Assembly: GCF_000231385.2 (NCBI RefSeq)
Contig: NC_018515.1
Span: 2,500,501 to 2,564,500, forward strand
Reading direction: 5' to 3'
Origin: Desulfosporosinus meridiei DSM 13257
GTDB taxonomy: Bacteria > Bacillota > Desulfitobacteriia > Desulfitobacteriales > Desulfitobacteriaceae
DNA length: 64,000 nt
Of the stretch, positions 29,254 through 39,023 are shown in pieces (position 1 is the first letter of the stretch; each line of letters begins with the position of its first letter). The position numbers and the translations under genes were made by a program. Below the pieces are notes generated by a model, which did no database searches, was not told the DNA's origin, and saw only the letters and a program-made list of their open reading frames with translations.

Positions 29254-30480
29254 ATGTTTGTAAAAAGGGTTATTTGTTTATTGGCAGTCCTAATGCTTGT
29301 GGGATGCCAGCCTTTACAGCAAATTAACAATCAAGTACAGACCCCGGCACAACAAGCAGACCCAGTTAAGGAAAAACCAACTGAAAAAGACCCCATTAAA
29401 GAACAACTTAGTAAAATGACCTTGGAAGAAAAAATCGGTCAATTGGTAATTGCCGGGGTGGATGGATACACCAAAGATAATCACACTCTTGAACTTACCA
29501 GTAAATATCATGTTGGCGGTTTTATTATACTGGGGCAGAACGTAGAGAACGCCAGTCAATTGTTAACCCTAACCAATTCCTTAAAGGCAGACAATAAGAA
29601 AGTATCTACGATACCGCTGTTTCTGGGAATTGACCAAGAGGGCGGCAAAATCAACAGGATGCCCAATCAAATTCTCGGTACTCCCACCAATAAAGATATC
29701 GGCAAGATAAATAATCCAGGCTTTTCTGAGCAGGTAGGTGAACTACTGGGAGGAGAATTGAAATCCTTTGGGATGAACCTAGACTTTGCGCCGGTCTTAG
29801 ATATTAACAGCAATTCTAAGAACCCGGTTATTGGTGACCGCTCTTTTGGGAATACCCCTCAATTGGTTAGTGATCTGGGCGTAGCAACCATGAAGGGAAT
29901 TCAATCCGAAAAAGTGATCTCTGCAGTAAAACATTTTCCGGGGCACGGAGACACTTCGGTCGATTCCCATGTGGGATTACCGGTAGTGAATAATGGATTA
30001 GAACGAATTGAACAGTTCGAATTGATTCCCTTTAAAGCCGCCATTAAACAAAATGTAGGTATGGTGATGGTCGCCCATATATTACTTCCGAAACTGGATA
30101 ACTCATATCCGGCCAGTATGTCTAAATATATAATCACCGACCTGCTAAGAAAGCAACTAGACTTTAACGGTGTGGTTATTACGGATGACATGACCATGGG
30201 AGCAATTACTAAGAATTACGATATTGGGCAAGCTGCGGTTCGTTCAGTGAATGCAGGTGCAGATATCCTATTGGTCTGCCATGATTTCGCCAAGGAAACC
30301 CTCGTGCTTAACACCTTGATTGCTGCAGCGAAAAACGGAAGTATTCACCAAAATACCATAGATGAAAGCGTGCATAGAATCCTTCAGCTAAAACAGAACT
30401 ATGAGCTGGCGGACAACACTGTACCAACTGTAAATGTACAGAACATCAATGATTCAATTAAAAGGTTATTTAAAAAGTGA
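29254..30480 (+). CDS. nagZ: Beta-N-acetylhexosaminidase, lipoprotein (GH3, NagZ-like)
   Basis: 408 aa. Lipoprotein signal peptide with lipobox LVGC (Cys ~18), a Pro/Lys-rich linker to ~residue 50, then the GH3 domain. NagZ motifs are intact: IDQEGGKINRM, KHFPGHGDTSVDSHVGLP (catalytic His/Asp dyad loop) and ITDDMTMGAI (nucleophile Asp). The single-domain length suits NagZ. It removes GlcNAc from muropeptides outside the membrane, for cell-wall recycling. Its 3' end overlaps the stop of a truncated antisense sigma-factor remnant. Confidence 0.87.
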   Translation: MFVKRVICLLAVLMLVGCQPLQQINNQVQTPAQQADPVKEKPTEKDPIKEQLSKMTLEEKIGQLVIAGVDGYTKDNHTLELTSKYHVGGFIILGQNVENASQLLTLTNSLKADNKKVSTIPLFLGIDQEGGKINRMPNQILGTPTNKDIGKINNPGFSEQVGELLGGELKSFGMNLDFAPVLDINSNSKNPVIGDRSFGNTPQLVSDLGVATMKGIQSEKVISAVKHFPGHGDTSVDSHVGLPVVNNGLERIEQFELIPFKAAIKQNVGMVMVAHILLPKLDNSYPASMSKYIITDLLRKQLDFNGVVITDDMTMGAITKNYDIGQAAVRSVNAGADILLVCHDFAKETLVLNTLIAAAKNGSIHQNTIDESVHRILQLKQNYELADNTVPTVNVQNINDSIKRLFKK

Positions 30481-30642
30481 AACCTGGAGAGCGAGACAGA
30501 TAAAGAGAATGAATAATCCCTGGTACACCGCCTCGTCCACCGCATCAACATCCCTATTTTCACTGCCTAAGTAAAGCAGCGCTGTGCGATATAGGCGTGC
30601 TTTCAGGAGTTCTGTTCGAGCGGCAAACTCGTTGCTGTCCAT
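30466..30642 (-). pseudogene. N-terminal fragment of an RNA polymerase sigma factor
   Basis: From ATG 30642 (GGGGCGGAAG upstream) the minus strand reads SNEFAARTELLKARLYRTAL then LYLGSENRDVDAVDEAVYQGL, matching the region-2 start of a sigma-70/ECF-type factor. After about 43 residues the homology stops and a hydrophobic tail runs to a stop inside the nagZ 3' end. The rest of the gene is missing, so this is a truncated remnant. Confidence 0.6.
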
Positions 30643-30870
30643 GTTGCTTCCGCCCCTTTCTATAGCAAGCTGAAATCTCATACATAGATTAGATATATTG
30701 ATTTAGCTTTTTGATTTAGCTCAGAAAAATATTTTTGTCGCCTGTCAACTATGTGATAGCGGTGGGGTATATATAATCGGAAGGCCAATATGCTTGGATA
30801 AAGTATTAATAAGTATTCCTTCTATGGTATAATTCAGTTGTTAATATGTGTAAATGAGGGTGATTGATGG

Positions 30871-31413
30871 ATGTCTTTGGCCGATAATAGACTTATTTCT
30901 TACGAAGATCTTCTTAAACTTAGGGAAGATACTGATGATAAAGTGGAGTTAATCGATAGTGTTGCATATATGACGCCAGCCCCAACACCTTTGCATCAAA
31001 AAATATGTTTTAAAGCAGCTCAGATTATGGATGATTTCGTTGCGGGCAAAGGTTGCCAGATGTTGCAGGGCGTTAATGTTAGGCTATATGATGAGCAAAA
31101 AAGAAAAATTGGAGATGTAATTCCAGACATTTCGGTATTTTGTCAGTATGAGGATCTCAACGTAACTTTTATTGATGATATCCCGACAATCATCGTTGAG
31201 ATCGTTTCGCCATCTACAGTCTATACCGACAATATTAAGAAGGCTGATCTTTATAAAAGAGCTGGTGTCAAAGAATATTGGATTATAGATCCTAAATCAA
31301 AACTTATCACTGTTTGGAATTTTAACACTGATGAGCAGATGATATATAGTGAAATTGCTCATTCCTATTTATTTGAGGGATTAAACATAGAGTTAGAAAA
31401 TCTCTTTACTTAA
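30871..31413 (+). CDS. Uma2-family (DUF820) PD-(D/E)XK nuclease-like protein
   Basis: 180 aa. The Uma2 pattern is complete: ISYEDLLKL, HQKICFKAAQIMDDFV, PDISVF (catalytic D region), IIVEIVSPSTVYTDNIKKAD with the E-x-S/K core, LYKRAGVKEYWIIDP, and a C-terminal YSEIAHS strand. The family has a restriction-endonuclease fold and is abundant in cyanobacteria and Clostridia, often in mobile contexts; its biological role is unknown. Start ATG with GAGGGTGATTG upstream. Confidence 0.85.
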   Translation: MSLADNRLISYEDLLKLREDTDDKVELIDSVAYMTPAPTPLHQKICFKAAQIMDDFVAGKGCQMLQGVNVRLYDEQKRKIGDVIPDISVFCQYEDLNVTFIDDIPTIIVEIVSPSTVYTDNIKKADLYKRAGVKEYWIIDPKSKLITVWNFNTDEQMIYSEIAHSYLFEGLNIELENLFT

Positions 31414-31533
31414 TCGCGATGAAAGGGAAGGGTGTATACATTGTCCGAAAAGCATAGGCATCGACACGGAAGAACTGTCCCCTTGTGTCTCTTATATTGA
31501 GGAATATCTATACGAAATCATAACTTTTAACCG

Positions 31534-31579
31534 CTGCCCGTTCTACTTTGAAACTTGAGTTTCAAAGTAGAACGGGCAG
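31534..31579. repeat. Perfect 22-bp inverted repeat (palindrome family copy 2)
   Basis: Arms 31534-31555 and 31558-31579, two bases between. The core CTACTTTGAAA is shared with copies at 568 and 53744. It lies 120 bp after the Uma2 stop and has no T-run after either arm. Confidence 0.75.
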
Positions 31580-31772
31580 TTAGTGTTTGGTATTCTTTCT
31601 GTTGTTAGAAATGGAGAAAAATTACTCTCCAAGCCAACCGCTTCATTACTCACCACGGCGAGGTATTGAGGGAGACGCTGGGGATTGACATGCTGCCTGA
31701 AAAAGCTCATGATTTATCTGAAGTGTTCGGCTAGTAGGAAGATGCAACGTGTATAGAGAGGATGAAAGCTTG

Positions 31773-32453
31773 ATGTGTGGCCGATATTCCTTTTCCAAAC
31801 CAAAGAACATTACGGAACGTTTTGGTATAGTCCAACTTGAGTTTGAGTTTGAGTTTGGCCCACGCTTTAACATTGCACCATCTCAAGAAGTTCCTGTGGT
31901 GATCCATAAAAATGGAAGTAACCTCTTACTAATGTTTCGCTGGGGGCTTATACCGTATTGGGCTAAAGATGAAAGCATCGGAAACAAATTAATCAATGCC
32001 CGAGCAGAGACCTTGGCTGAAAAGCCAAGTTTTCGCAGGTCCTTTGAGGAAAAACGATGTCTGGTCTTGGCAGACGGTTTCTACGAGTGGAAAAAAGAAG
32101 GTCGCATTAAAAAACCCTACAGAATCACTCTTCAAGACGGCAGACCCTTTGCTTTCGCAGGTTTGTGGGATTCTTGGTTGTCCCCGACAGGCCAAACTAT
32201 AAACTCATGTGCGATTATTACGACTACACCTAATAAGTTGATGGAGCCTATACACAACCGAATGCCTGTAATATTGCCACAGGGCATGGAGTCGCTTTGG
32301 CTGGATAGTGGTGCTATCCCTAGCCGTGAAGTCAAAGGTTTGCTAACACCTTTTCCAGCGGAAGGAATGGTTGCTTACGAGGTATCACCACTGGTGAATT
32401 CTCCACGCAACGATGAACCTGAATGTATAGTTCCAGTAAACAGGCTTTTTTAG
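31773..32453 (+). CDS. SOS response-associated peptidase (SRAP/YedK/HMCES family)
   Basis: 226 aa. The start must be ATG 31773 so that Cys2 (MCGRYSF) becomes the N-terminal residue that crosslinks to abasic sites; upstream in-frame ATG 31749 would bury it. Other active-site residues are present: NARAET, DGFYEWK (Glu) and HNRMPVIL (His). SRAP proteins form a thiazolidine link with abasic DNA in single strands, protecting it. Located ahead of a region of gene remnants. Confidence 0.9.
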   Translation: MCGRYSFSKPKNITERFGIVQLEFEFEFGPRFNIAPSQEVPVVIHKNGSNLLLMFRWGLIPYWAKDESIGNKLINARAETLAEKPSFRRSFEEKRCLVLADGFYEWKKEGRIKKPYRITLQDGRPFAFAGLWDSWLSPTGQTINSCAIITTTPNKLMEPIHNRMPVILPQGMESLWLDSGAIPSREVKGLLTPFPAEGMVAYEVSPLVNSPRNDEPECIVPVNRLF

Positions 32454-32890
32454 GATTATGAAATAATATTTGTGGTATGCGTGATGCTTCTTCTTGGAAA
32501 TGGAAAACGATTCCGTTTTCATTTTCACTCGGTACGTCCAATAGGCTCACCCCTTTATCCAAAGAAATTACAACGACCTTTAGAGATTTCCAATTATTAC
32601 AATAAACACACCCCAATATGAGGAGTATCTCGATCCGATAACGGGTTTGTTGATCCAGACAGTAAAGGACTTAAAAGTAGGTGCATTAAGTATGGAACAG
32701 ATTATAGAAGAGAGACAGGAAATTTGTTCAACTGTTTCAAAGATTGTTTCCCTAATGATTTTCCGGCAAAGACCGAAGGGAAGTAATGAGGTAGGAGAAA
32801 TTGTTGGATTTAAGTGTGAAAGCAGTAGTGCTAAATGTGAGTCTCGTTGCACTTATAAGATGATGATGGAAGATTTTTAGCTCGTAATTA
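32454..32890. other. Degenerate stretch, no supportable gene
   Basis: An open frame between a stop at ~32577 and TAG 32880 reads QYEEYLDPITGLLIQ and on, but has no start codon with a ribosome-binding site, and I recognise no family. It is probably the remnant of a gene, like its neighbours at 32891 and 33094. Confidence 0.35.
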
Positions 32891-33109
32891 ATGCTAGCTG
32901 AGGCTAAAACGGCTTCAATTCAAAACGGTATCAGTAATATTTCTTTTAGGACAGAAGATGTACACAACTTAAAATTTTCCGATTTCCAATTTGATATTGT
33001 TGCCTCCAGGTTTGCTGTACATCATTTTTCCGATGTAAGACGTGCCCTTCAGGAAATGTGTAGAGTATTAAAGCCCTGTGGTAAGACGACACTCTTTGGA
33101 ATTCCATAG
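32891..33109 (+). pseudogene. Central fragment of a class I SAM-dependent methyltransferase
   Basis: The frame reads NISFRTEDVHNLKF, then FDIVASRFAVHHFSD and LQEMCRVLKPCGK, which are the post-motif I, motif II and motif III regions of UbiE-like methyltransferases. The SAM-binding motif I that must precede them is missing, and the C-terminal part is replaced at 33094 by a stretch of HAD-gene sequence followed by a stop. It cannot encode an active enzyme. Confidence 0.65.
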
Positions 33110-33172
33110 CAGGAATTTGTGAGGCCTGGCAAACGGTCTTAGCAAACTATCCCCAGATTACAAAAGCAGTGT
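33094..33172 (+). pseudogene. Duplicate fragment of the HAD phosphatase gene
   Basis: From CTTTGGAATTCCAT at 33094 to about 33172 the sequence is nearly identical to the 5' part of the HAD gene at 22647 (22686-22764). The ATGG of the gene is ATAG here. It is fused directly to the methyltransferase remnant. 33173-33510 holds nothing else I can support. Confidence 0.7.
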
Positions 33173-33510
33173 GGTCTGCACAGGCCTCCAATATTCAGCA
33201 GCAGATAATTGGGTGAAAACTTTAATTGATACAAAGTTATATTACATTGACTCGGCGGCCCTTTTTTACATATGTTGGGGGAGAATGCTTTTAACCCTCA
33301 ATATTTCGGGACTCTAAGAGCTCTTTTCTTGTTTGTAGGAGGTGAAAAACCTAATCTTCAGATATGAAAATCACAAGGGAACACTTGTTCTAGATACTTA
33401 TATTCGTTATAATAATGGCTATAAAAGTTGAAGAAGCTTATTGAAATAGAAATGCTATAAGCTCACTTCTATAAGTAGTGAAGACTACACAGGTACAGGA
33501 GTGATGTAAG

Positions 33511-34743
33511 ATGTCAAAAAAACCAGATAAGAAAACAGAAGCTGCTTTAATAAGAGCATTGAAAAATGCAAAGGCCTTTAGCCAACAACTGCAGGAAAAT
33601 AGAGAGAAGCGGCTTTGGAAGAAGGTTGATGTTCCATGTAGCCTTTATGAGGCCATTAACGGATTAACAAAAGCTGAAATGGATACAATCCGTAAAAACT
33701 ATGATTTGAGAAATCTAAGCTCACTCAGAAAGGCAGAGTTGGCAGCGGAACTGGCAAAATTGATTCCTTTGAAGTTTAAGAAGATCATCTTTACATTGGA
33801 TCAAAGCAGGTACGACTTTATTAAAATAATCATTAAGAATTCGGGAGTTATACCTGATATGGGTATTTCTGTTTCGAATGCGGAAGCATTCATGGGATTA
33901 AGTATTATATTTCCCGGATTATATGACGATCAAAAGGTATTATTTATGCCAACTGAACTGATAAACATTTTTTCCCAGATAGATAGCAGTGAGTTGCAGA
34001 ACATTGTTCAACGCAATACCGAGTGGATACGCTTAACCCATGGATTGCTTCATTACTATGGTGTCATGGACGCTTGGCTCGTTAAAGCGAAGATAAGCGA
34101 GCTCATAGGGCAGGAAATCGACATTCTGGAATTTATGAATGTGATGTCCTTTGCCTGTGATTTCTATGGACAGGCTCGTTACACGTTATATGGATATCAG
34201 GATGACAGAGTTTTTGATGCAAAGAAAATTGTTGAAGAACACAGAATGAGACCAGGGGTTGATTATTATCCTTTTACAAAAAATCAGCTGTTAAAAGCCG
34301 GTGATCCGGATCATGTTGACAGAACACCGGAGATGAGCAGCTTTATCAGTTTCCTTTTAAAGCATTACAGGCTGTCTGATCAGGAAATAAACGAAATTGC
34401 ATTACAGACAACCTATATGATCAATGCGGATTCCAAGCCGACGCTGATTATTCAATACCTGCAGAGCTGGATAGAGTTTCCGTCGTTCGAATTTGTACAG
34501 CAGTTAACAGCAAGAATAATGGAACTATATAATAATACTCGCCAGTGGGTGTTAAAGGGACATACTCCCAATGAGTTGATTCAGGAAGAAAGAAAATACT
34601 TGAAGCCTTTGCCGACTGAACCTTTTAAGATAAGTCAGCAGAATTCGAAAGTAATTGATCTGCAAACCCGCACCAAGATCGGTCGAAATGATCCCTGCCC
34701 TTGCGGCAGCGGCAAGAAATTTAAGAAGTGCTGCGAAAAATGA
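33511..34743 (+). CDS. SEC-C motif protein with Rho-N/SAP-like helix segment
   Basis: 410 aa. The C-terminus is a SEC-C zinc-binding motif ([18 protein letters not shown]), used by SecA and many unrelated proteins for protein or nucleic-acid contacts. Near residues 55-90 is a short helical segment ([20 protein letters not shown]) resembling the SAP-like Rho N-terminal fold. The middle is helical with no recognised domain. Function unknown. Start ATG follows GGAGTGATG. Confidence 0.75.
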   Translation: MSKKPDKKTEAALIRALKNAKAFSQQLQENREKRLWKKVDVPCSLYEAINGLTKAEMDTIRKNYDLRNLSSLRKAELAAELAKLIPLKFKKIIFTLDQSRYDFIKIIIKNSGVIPDMGISVSNAEAFMGLSIIFPGLYDDQKVLFMPTELINIFSQIDSSELQNIVQRNTEWIRLTHGLLHYYGVMDAWLVKAKISELIGQEIDILEFMNVMSFACDFYGQARYTLYGYQDDRVFDAKKIVEEHRMRPGVDYYPFTKNQLLKAGDPDHVDRTPEMSSFISFLLKHYRLSDQEINEIALQTTYMINADSKPTLIIQYLQSWIEFPSFEFVQQLTARIMELYNNTRQWVLKGHTPNELIQEERKYLKPLPTEPFKISQQNSKVIDLQTRTKIGRNDPCPCGSGKKFKKCCEK

Positions 34744-34823
34744 AGACAAATGAAGGATGCACCTAAAGAACTGAGTGCAGTTTAAAGGCGCTCTTTTTTG
34801 TTAGGCATACTATCATGAATTAA

Positions 34824-35444
34824 TCATAATGCTTCGACGGCCAGCCTCTTCAGCTGACCCGCAAGGTATATGCCAAGATCGATACTGATCGCGCTGCGCA
34901 GCATAAGCTCTATGGAAGGATCATAAAGAATGGTGGCATTGGCCCTAACTTCTTCATCCCCTTGCCAAACTATCACACACAAAGGAATTTCAGGAAATGC
35001 CCTGAAAACCACGGACGCATCACCGAAGGGACCGGCTTGACCGCCCAAAGAGCGTGCAGCCGTCATTAACCGGCTGGTCTGATGTCCGAATGCTTCGATC
35101 AGCACTGAGATAGCCGTTTTATGAAACGCGGAATAAAATATCATTCCACCCGGTATTTCTTTAATGCTCACCCAGTTTGGGGCTGATTCCGGCAACGGCT
35201 GCGCATAGGCTAAGTAATTGAGGATAATGATTGTAGCCACCACATCGGGAACATATCCGTCTGCTTTCCGCCAGATTGTCTCCTTTGCGCTGTCCACGAT
35301 ATATTCCTCGTTAAAAAACATCACAACAAACTGACGGGTATAGCTACTGTACGAAAGAGCGCGTGCCGCCGTTATCTCTTTAGGATCGCGTTTCTTAATA
35401 TCCTGCCAAAATTTATCATAAACAACACGGTAATTGGATTCCAT
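34824..35444 (-). CDS. DUF3786 domain protein
   Basis: 206 aa. The pattern matches DUF3786: ALSYSSYTRQFVVMFFNEEY, IILNYLAYAQPLPES, NWVSIKEIPGGMIFYSAFH, GDASVVFRAFPEIPLCVIVW, QGDEEVRANATILYDPSIEL. Such proteins are frequent in anaerobes with corrinoid or Fe-S biochemistry; no function is established. ATG 35444 is preferred because AGGGGG lies 6 nt upstream; two upstream in-frame ATGs at 35465 and 35450 are too close to or before that site. Confidence 0.75.
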   Translation of the reverse strand: MESNYRVVYDKFWQDIKKRDPKEITAARALSYSSYTRQFVVMFFNEEYIVDSAKETIWRKADGYVPDVVATIIILNYLAYAQPLPESAPNWVSIKEIPGGMIFYSAFHKTAISVLIEAFGHQTSRLMTAARSLGGQAGPFGDASVVFRAFPEIPLCVIVWQGDEEVRANATILYDPSIELMLRSAISIDLGIYLAGQLKRLAVEAL

Positions 35445-35526
35445 CTCCATCCCCCTGTAGCCCATTTTCCGTTCACATCCTTTTTATTTCTCAAAAGCAC
35501 CTGCAACTGCATTCTACTATTCCACA

Positions 35527-35613
35527 TTATTCACCGATGATCTTGACCAGGACGCGTTTGCAGCGGTCTCTATCAAACTCACAGTAAATAATCTGCTCTC
35601 GAAGCCACCATAA
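35527..35613 (-). pseudogene. Possible C-terminal remnant of a YjbQ-like protein
   Basis: On the minus strand the frame ends with WWLREQIIYCEFD, then RDRCKRVLVKIIGE and TAA at 35527-35529. The last strand is reminiscent of the end of COG0432/YjbQ proteins. A stop lies just upstream, so only ~28 residues remain. Weak evidence. Confidence 0.25.
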
Positions 35614-35720
35614 ACTACTCTAAAATTCTAGAAGTCCAGTAGTAAAACCAAGCATCTTCATTATATCAACCTTAGTTTAATATTTGGAGAATTACAAAAA
35701 AATAAGGTGATGAAAATTAG

Positions 35721-36038
35721 ATGATATCAAGAACATGGAATGGTATTGTATCTATTCATATGAAGGATGCGTTTGAAAAATATGAATATGAAACAGAGAT
35801 AAGGGATACAACGATAATAAAAGGAAACATGGGGGCATATTTGAAGATAGTTGAACAAGGGGAATATGCACATTTCTATTTATGTACAAAATGGGATACA
35901 ATGGCTAGTGTGATTGCATATGCAGGTAATAAACCGACAATAGCTGTAACTTACCCGGATGACGAGCAATTTGGCCTAATTTCAGATCCGATTGTGATTA
36001 TGCAAGAGGTGGCCGATGCGGAAAATCCTTTTTTATAA
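35721..36038 (+). CDS. Antibiotic-biosynthesis-monooxygenase-like (ABM-fold) protein
   Basis: 105 aa: MISRTWNGIVSIHMKDAFEK, GNMGAYLKIVEQGEYAHFYL, TKWDTMASVIAYAG, then a terminal strand. This is the ferredoxin-like dimeric alpha/beta-barrel layout of small ABM-type proteins. Members range from heme degradation to uncharacterised; no catalytic residue identifies a reaction. Single gene with AAATAAGGTGATG upstream. Confidence 0.65.
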   Translation: MISRTWNGIVSIHMKDAFEKYEYETEIRDTTIIKGNMGAYLKIVEQGEYAHFYLCTKWDTMASVIAYAGNKPTIAVTYPDDEQFGLISDPIVIMQEVADAENPFL

Positions 36039-36163
36039 TAAGAGAATCATAAGGCAAATAATGGGTATATGAAAGTAAATTTCTTCTAATTATATAATGC
36101 ACAGATAAACAGAAATTTTTCGAGCAGATTATTTGTATTTAAGTAGGCAACCGGAGAATAAGC

Positions 36164-37687
36164 ATGAAGAACAGAACCTATATCGCAATTGATTTGAAAT
36201 CCTTCTACGCTTCGGTCGAATGTGTGGAACGAGGGCTTGATCCGCTGACCACCAACCTTGTTGTCGCTGATGCAAGCCGCACCAAAAAAACCATCTGCCT
36301 CGCCGTCTCTCCCTCCCTCAAAGGATACGGCATTCCCGGTAGGGCGAGGCTGTTTGAAGTTGTACAGAAGGTCAAGGAAGCAAATGCAGCACGGCTGGGC
36401 AAAGCTCCAGGACGAGCTTTTTCCGGCGTTTCCTGCAACGATACTGAATTGAAATTCTCACCGGGTCTCTCGTTGGACTACATTGTTGCTCCACCGAGGA
36501 TGGCGTATTATATAGAGTACAGCACGCTGATTTACAATATCTATTTGAAGTACATTGCGCCCGAAGATATTCATGTCTACTCCATTGACGAGGTATTCCT
36601 TGACGTTACCGATTATCTGAACACCTACAATCTTTCAGCCCGTGAGCTTGCCGCGAAAATAATGCTAGATGTACTCAAAACAACTGGCATTACAGCAACG
36701 GCGGGAATTGGCACAAACCTGTACCTCAGCAAGATCGCTATGGATATTCAGGCAAAGCACATACCGGCTGATAACAACGGTATGCGGATTGCCGAGCTGG
36801 ACGAAATGAGCTACCGTCGCTCTCTATGGTCACATCGGCCTCTAACCGACTTTTGGCGCGTTGGAAAAGGATATGCCAAGAAGCTGGAGGAAAAAGGTCT
36901 CTTTACAATGGGGGATATTGCAAGATGCTCTCTCGGTAAACCTACCGATTACCACAACGAGGATTTACTGTATAAGCTATTCGGCATTAACGCTGAGCTG
37001 CTGATCGACCATGCCTGGGGGTGGGAGCCATGCACAATTGCCGATATTAAAGCGTATAAGCCAAGCACAAACAGTATTGGATCGGGACAGGTACTGCACT
37101 ATCCCTATACTTTTGACAAAGCGAAGCTGATCGTGCGGGAAATGACTGATCTGCTGGTACTTGATCTGGTAGATAAAAGACTTGTGAGCGACCAGCTTGT
37201 TTTAACGGTCGGATATGATATCGATAATCTAACAAATCCAGAGATTAATAAATCATATCACGGGGCAATCACCACTGACCATTACGGACGTAACCTTCCG
37301 AAATCCGCGCATGGTTCAGTAAATCTTGGCAGACAGACCTCCTCGGCAAAGCTAATCCTGGATGCTGTCACAGATCTGTTTGAACGCATCGTTGACAAAA
37401 ATCTTCTGATCAGAAGAGTCAACATCACAGCGAATCATGTCGTTGATGAGGCAACTATTCAAAAGACGGGCAACTTTGAACAACTTGATCTCTTTACGGA
37501 TTACGCGGCTGCGCAGGCAAAAAAAGAAGATGAAGAAGCTGAGCTTGCACGAGAAAAAAAGATGCAGCAAGCAATGCTTGAAATAAAAAAGAAATACGGC
37601 AAGAACGCCATTCTAAAGGGTATGAATCTGGAGGAAGGCGCTACCACTGTAGACCGGAACAGGCAGATTGGAGGGCACAAGGCATGA
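36164..37687 (+). CDS. Y-family DNA polymerase (UmuC/DinB-like lesion bypass)
   Basis: 507 aa. Palm motifs YIAIDLKSFYASVECVERG (first catalytic Asp) and YSIDEVFLDVTDY (second and third acidic residues) are intact, followed by the HhH thumb region (ITATAGIGTNLYLSKIAMDI) and little-finger domain. The extended length and the partner gene overlapping by 4 bp (a YolD-like protein) define the Firmicute UV-damage-repair module often carried on plasmids and integrative elements. LexA control is likely, but I could not identify a LexA box with confidence. Confidence 0.9.
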   Translation: MKNRTYIAIDLKSFYASVECVERGLDPLTTNLVVADASRTKKTICLAVSPSLKGYGIPGRARLFEVVQKVKEANAARLGKAPGRAFSGVSCNDTELKFSPGLSLDYIVAPPRMAYYIEYSTLIYNIYLKYIAPEDIHVYSIDEVFLDVTDYLNTYNLSARELAAKIMLDVLKTTGITATAGIGTNLYLSKIAMDIQAKHIPADNNGMRIAELDEMSYRRSLWSHRPLTDFWRVGKGYAKKLEEKGLFTMGDIARCSLGKPTDYHNEDLLYKLFGINAELLIDHAWGWEPCTIADIKAYKPSTNSIGSGQVLHYPYTFDKAKLIVREMTDLLVLDLVDKRLVSDQLVLTVGYDIDNLTNPEINKSYHGAITTDHYGRNLPKSAHGSVNLGRQTSSAKLILDAVTDLFERIVDKNLLIRRVNITANHVVDEATIQKTGNFEQLDLFTDYAAAQAKKEDEEAELAREKKMQQAMLEIKKKYGKNAILKGMNLEEGATTVDRNRQIGGHKA

Positions 37688-38112
37688 CGAAAACATATGA
37701 CGACATTATTAATCTACCTCACCATGTCTCTACGACACGCCCTCATATGACTGCTATTGACCGGGCAGCTCAGTTTTCCCCTTTCGCCGCACTGACCGGC
37801 TATGATGCCGCCATCAAAGAAACAGCAAGACTGACTGGCGAGAGAGTAAAATTGGACGAATATATGAAAGACGCTTTAAGTGAGAGGATGCAAATCATAG
37901 CAGATCGGATTAAAGAGTATCCTGAAATCGCAATTACCTACTTTCAGCCGGATGCGAAGAAGAATGGCGGCGACTATGTTACTGCTATCAGTACGGCTAA
38001 AAAGATAGACGAATATGAACGGGTTGTCGTTATGACCGATGGCACAGCGATTCCCATTGATGAAATAATCAGTATAGATGGGAAGCTATTCGAATTTATG
38101 GAAATACGTTGA
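37684..38112 (+). CDS. YolD-like family protein
   Basis: 142 aa, starting within the polymerase gene with an ATGA overlap. The RPHMTAIDRAAQFSPFAALT segment is the hallmark of the larger YolD-like proteins that accompany UmuC-type polymerases in Clostridia. It is believed to help or regulate the polymerase; direct evidence for function is lacking. Confidence 0.8.
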   Translation: MTKTYDDIINLPHHVSTTRPHMTAIDRAAQFSPFAALTGYDAAIKETARLTGERVKLDEYMKDALSERMQIIADRIKEYPEIAITYFQPDAKKNGGDYVTAISTAKKIDEYERVVVMTDGTAIPIDEIISIDGKLFEFMEIR

Positions 38113-38240
38113 ACCAATAGTCAAGGTTGAACAGATAGTGAATACAAGTACTCACGGTTCTTAGCGTTGGAAAAATCAGCTTATTATTACCACATATTGT
38201 CTTAGAGTGGGTTTTACGTCATTATGTTGGCTCTACCCCT

Positions 38241-38284
38241 AACAATAAGCTCTCATAACATTACAGTTATGAGAGCTTATTGTT
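38241..38284. terminator. 19-bp perfect hairpin after the umuC-yolD operon
   Basis: AACAATAAGCTCTCATAAC (38241-38259), ATTACA loop, exact complement 38266-38284, ending in a T-containing arm. It lies 130 bp after the yolD stop. The rest of 38113-38574 shows no gene. Confidence 0.65.
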
Positions 38285-38574
38285 ATAATTCGGAAAATTT
38301 ATTTTCTTTATTACATTATGAACTAAATTTTGATTACAGTGCCTAATACGTTTTTGTAGTTCTGGCTATTATTTTCTGATAATAACAATAGCCGGCAGGA
38401 ATATTTAGGAAAGTGATAGAATTCTAGTTGAAAGAAATTTAAATAAAAAAGCCCTTTTACAATATGAAAAAAGCCATGCAATGTTGGATCACAAAACAAC
38501 GCATGCTTGGAACCAATTTCAAGTTCTAAGCAAAATATATTCAGTTCAGTTAATCGACAAGAGGAGCGAAGTCT

Positions 38575-38886
38575 ATGGAAATGCTATATGGATTACTAAG
38601 AGCGCTTATTGGATGGCCCGGAATTATTACAGCTATCGTTCTTGTATGTATCGGAATATATTCCAAGAGAATTTGGTTAATCATTTTAGGTGGGATTTTT
38701 GCTATACCTATATCCTGGTATTTGGGTTCAACTCCAAGATTTAGATATATAATGTATGCACTTCCCATATTCTTTATTGGATCGGCACTTGCGATTAAAT
38801 ATGAAAAAAGTAAATTAGCGTGGATTTTTACATTACCATATGTTGGGGTTATCGTGTGGTTAGGTTTTACAGTTTTATTCCAATAA
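38575..38886 (+). CDS. Small four-helix membrane protein
   Basis: 103 aa, almost entirely hydrophobic: four predicted helices at roughly residues 8-28, 31-50, 57-74 and 82-101. GAGGAG precedes the ATG. Family not recognised and no neighbour suggests a role. Confidence 0.65.
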   Translation: MEMLYGLLRALIGWPGIITAIVLVCIGIYSKRIWLIILGGIFAIPISWYLGSTPRFRYIMYALPIFFIGSALAIKYEKSKLAWIFTLPYVGVIVWLGFTVLFQ

Positions 38887-39023
38887 GCGCTCTGTACAAG
38901 GGACTTATTAATAAACGACTAGGTGAGATTTGAAGTTGCCACTTTACTTAACACCGTGTTGCCGACACTTAGAAGGTATCATTATTATAGATTAAATTTG
39001 AAAGGATAGGTGGTAATATAAAA

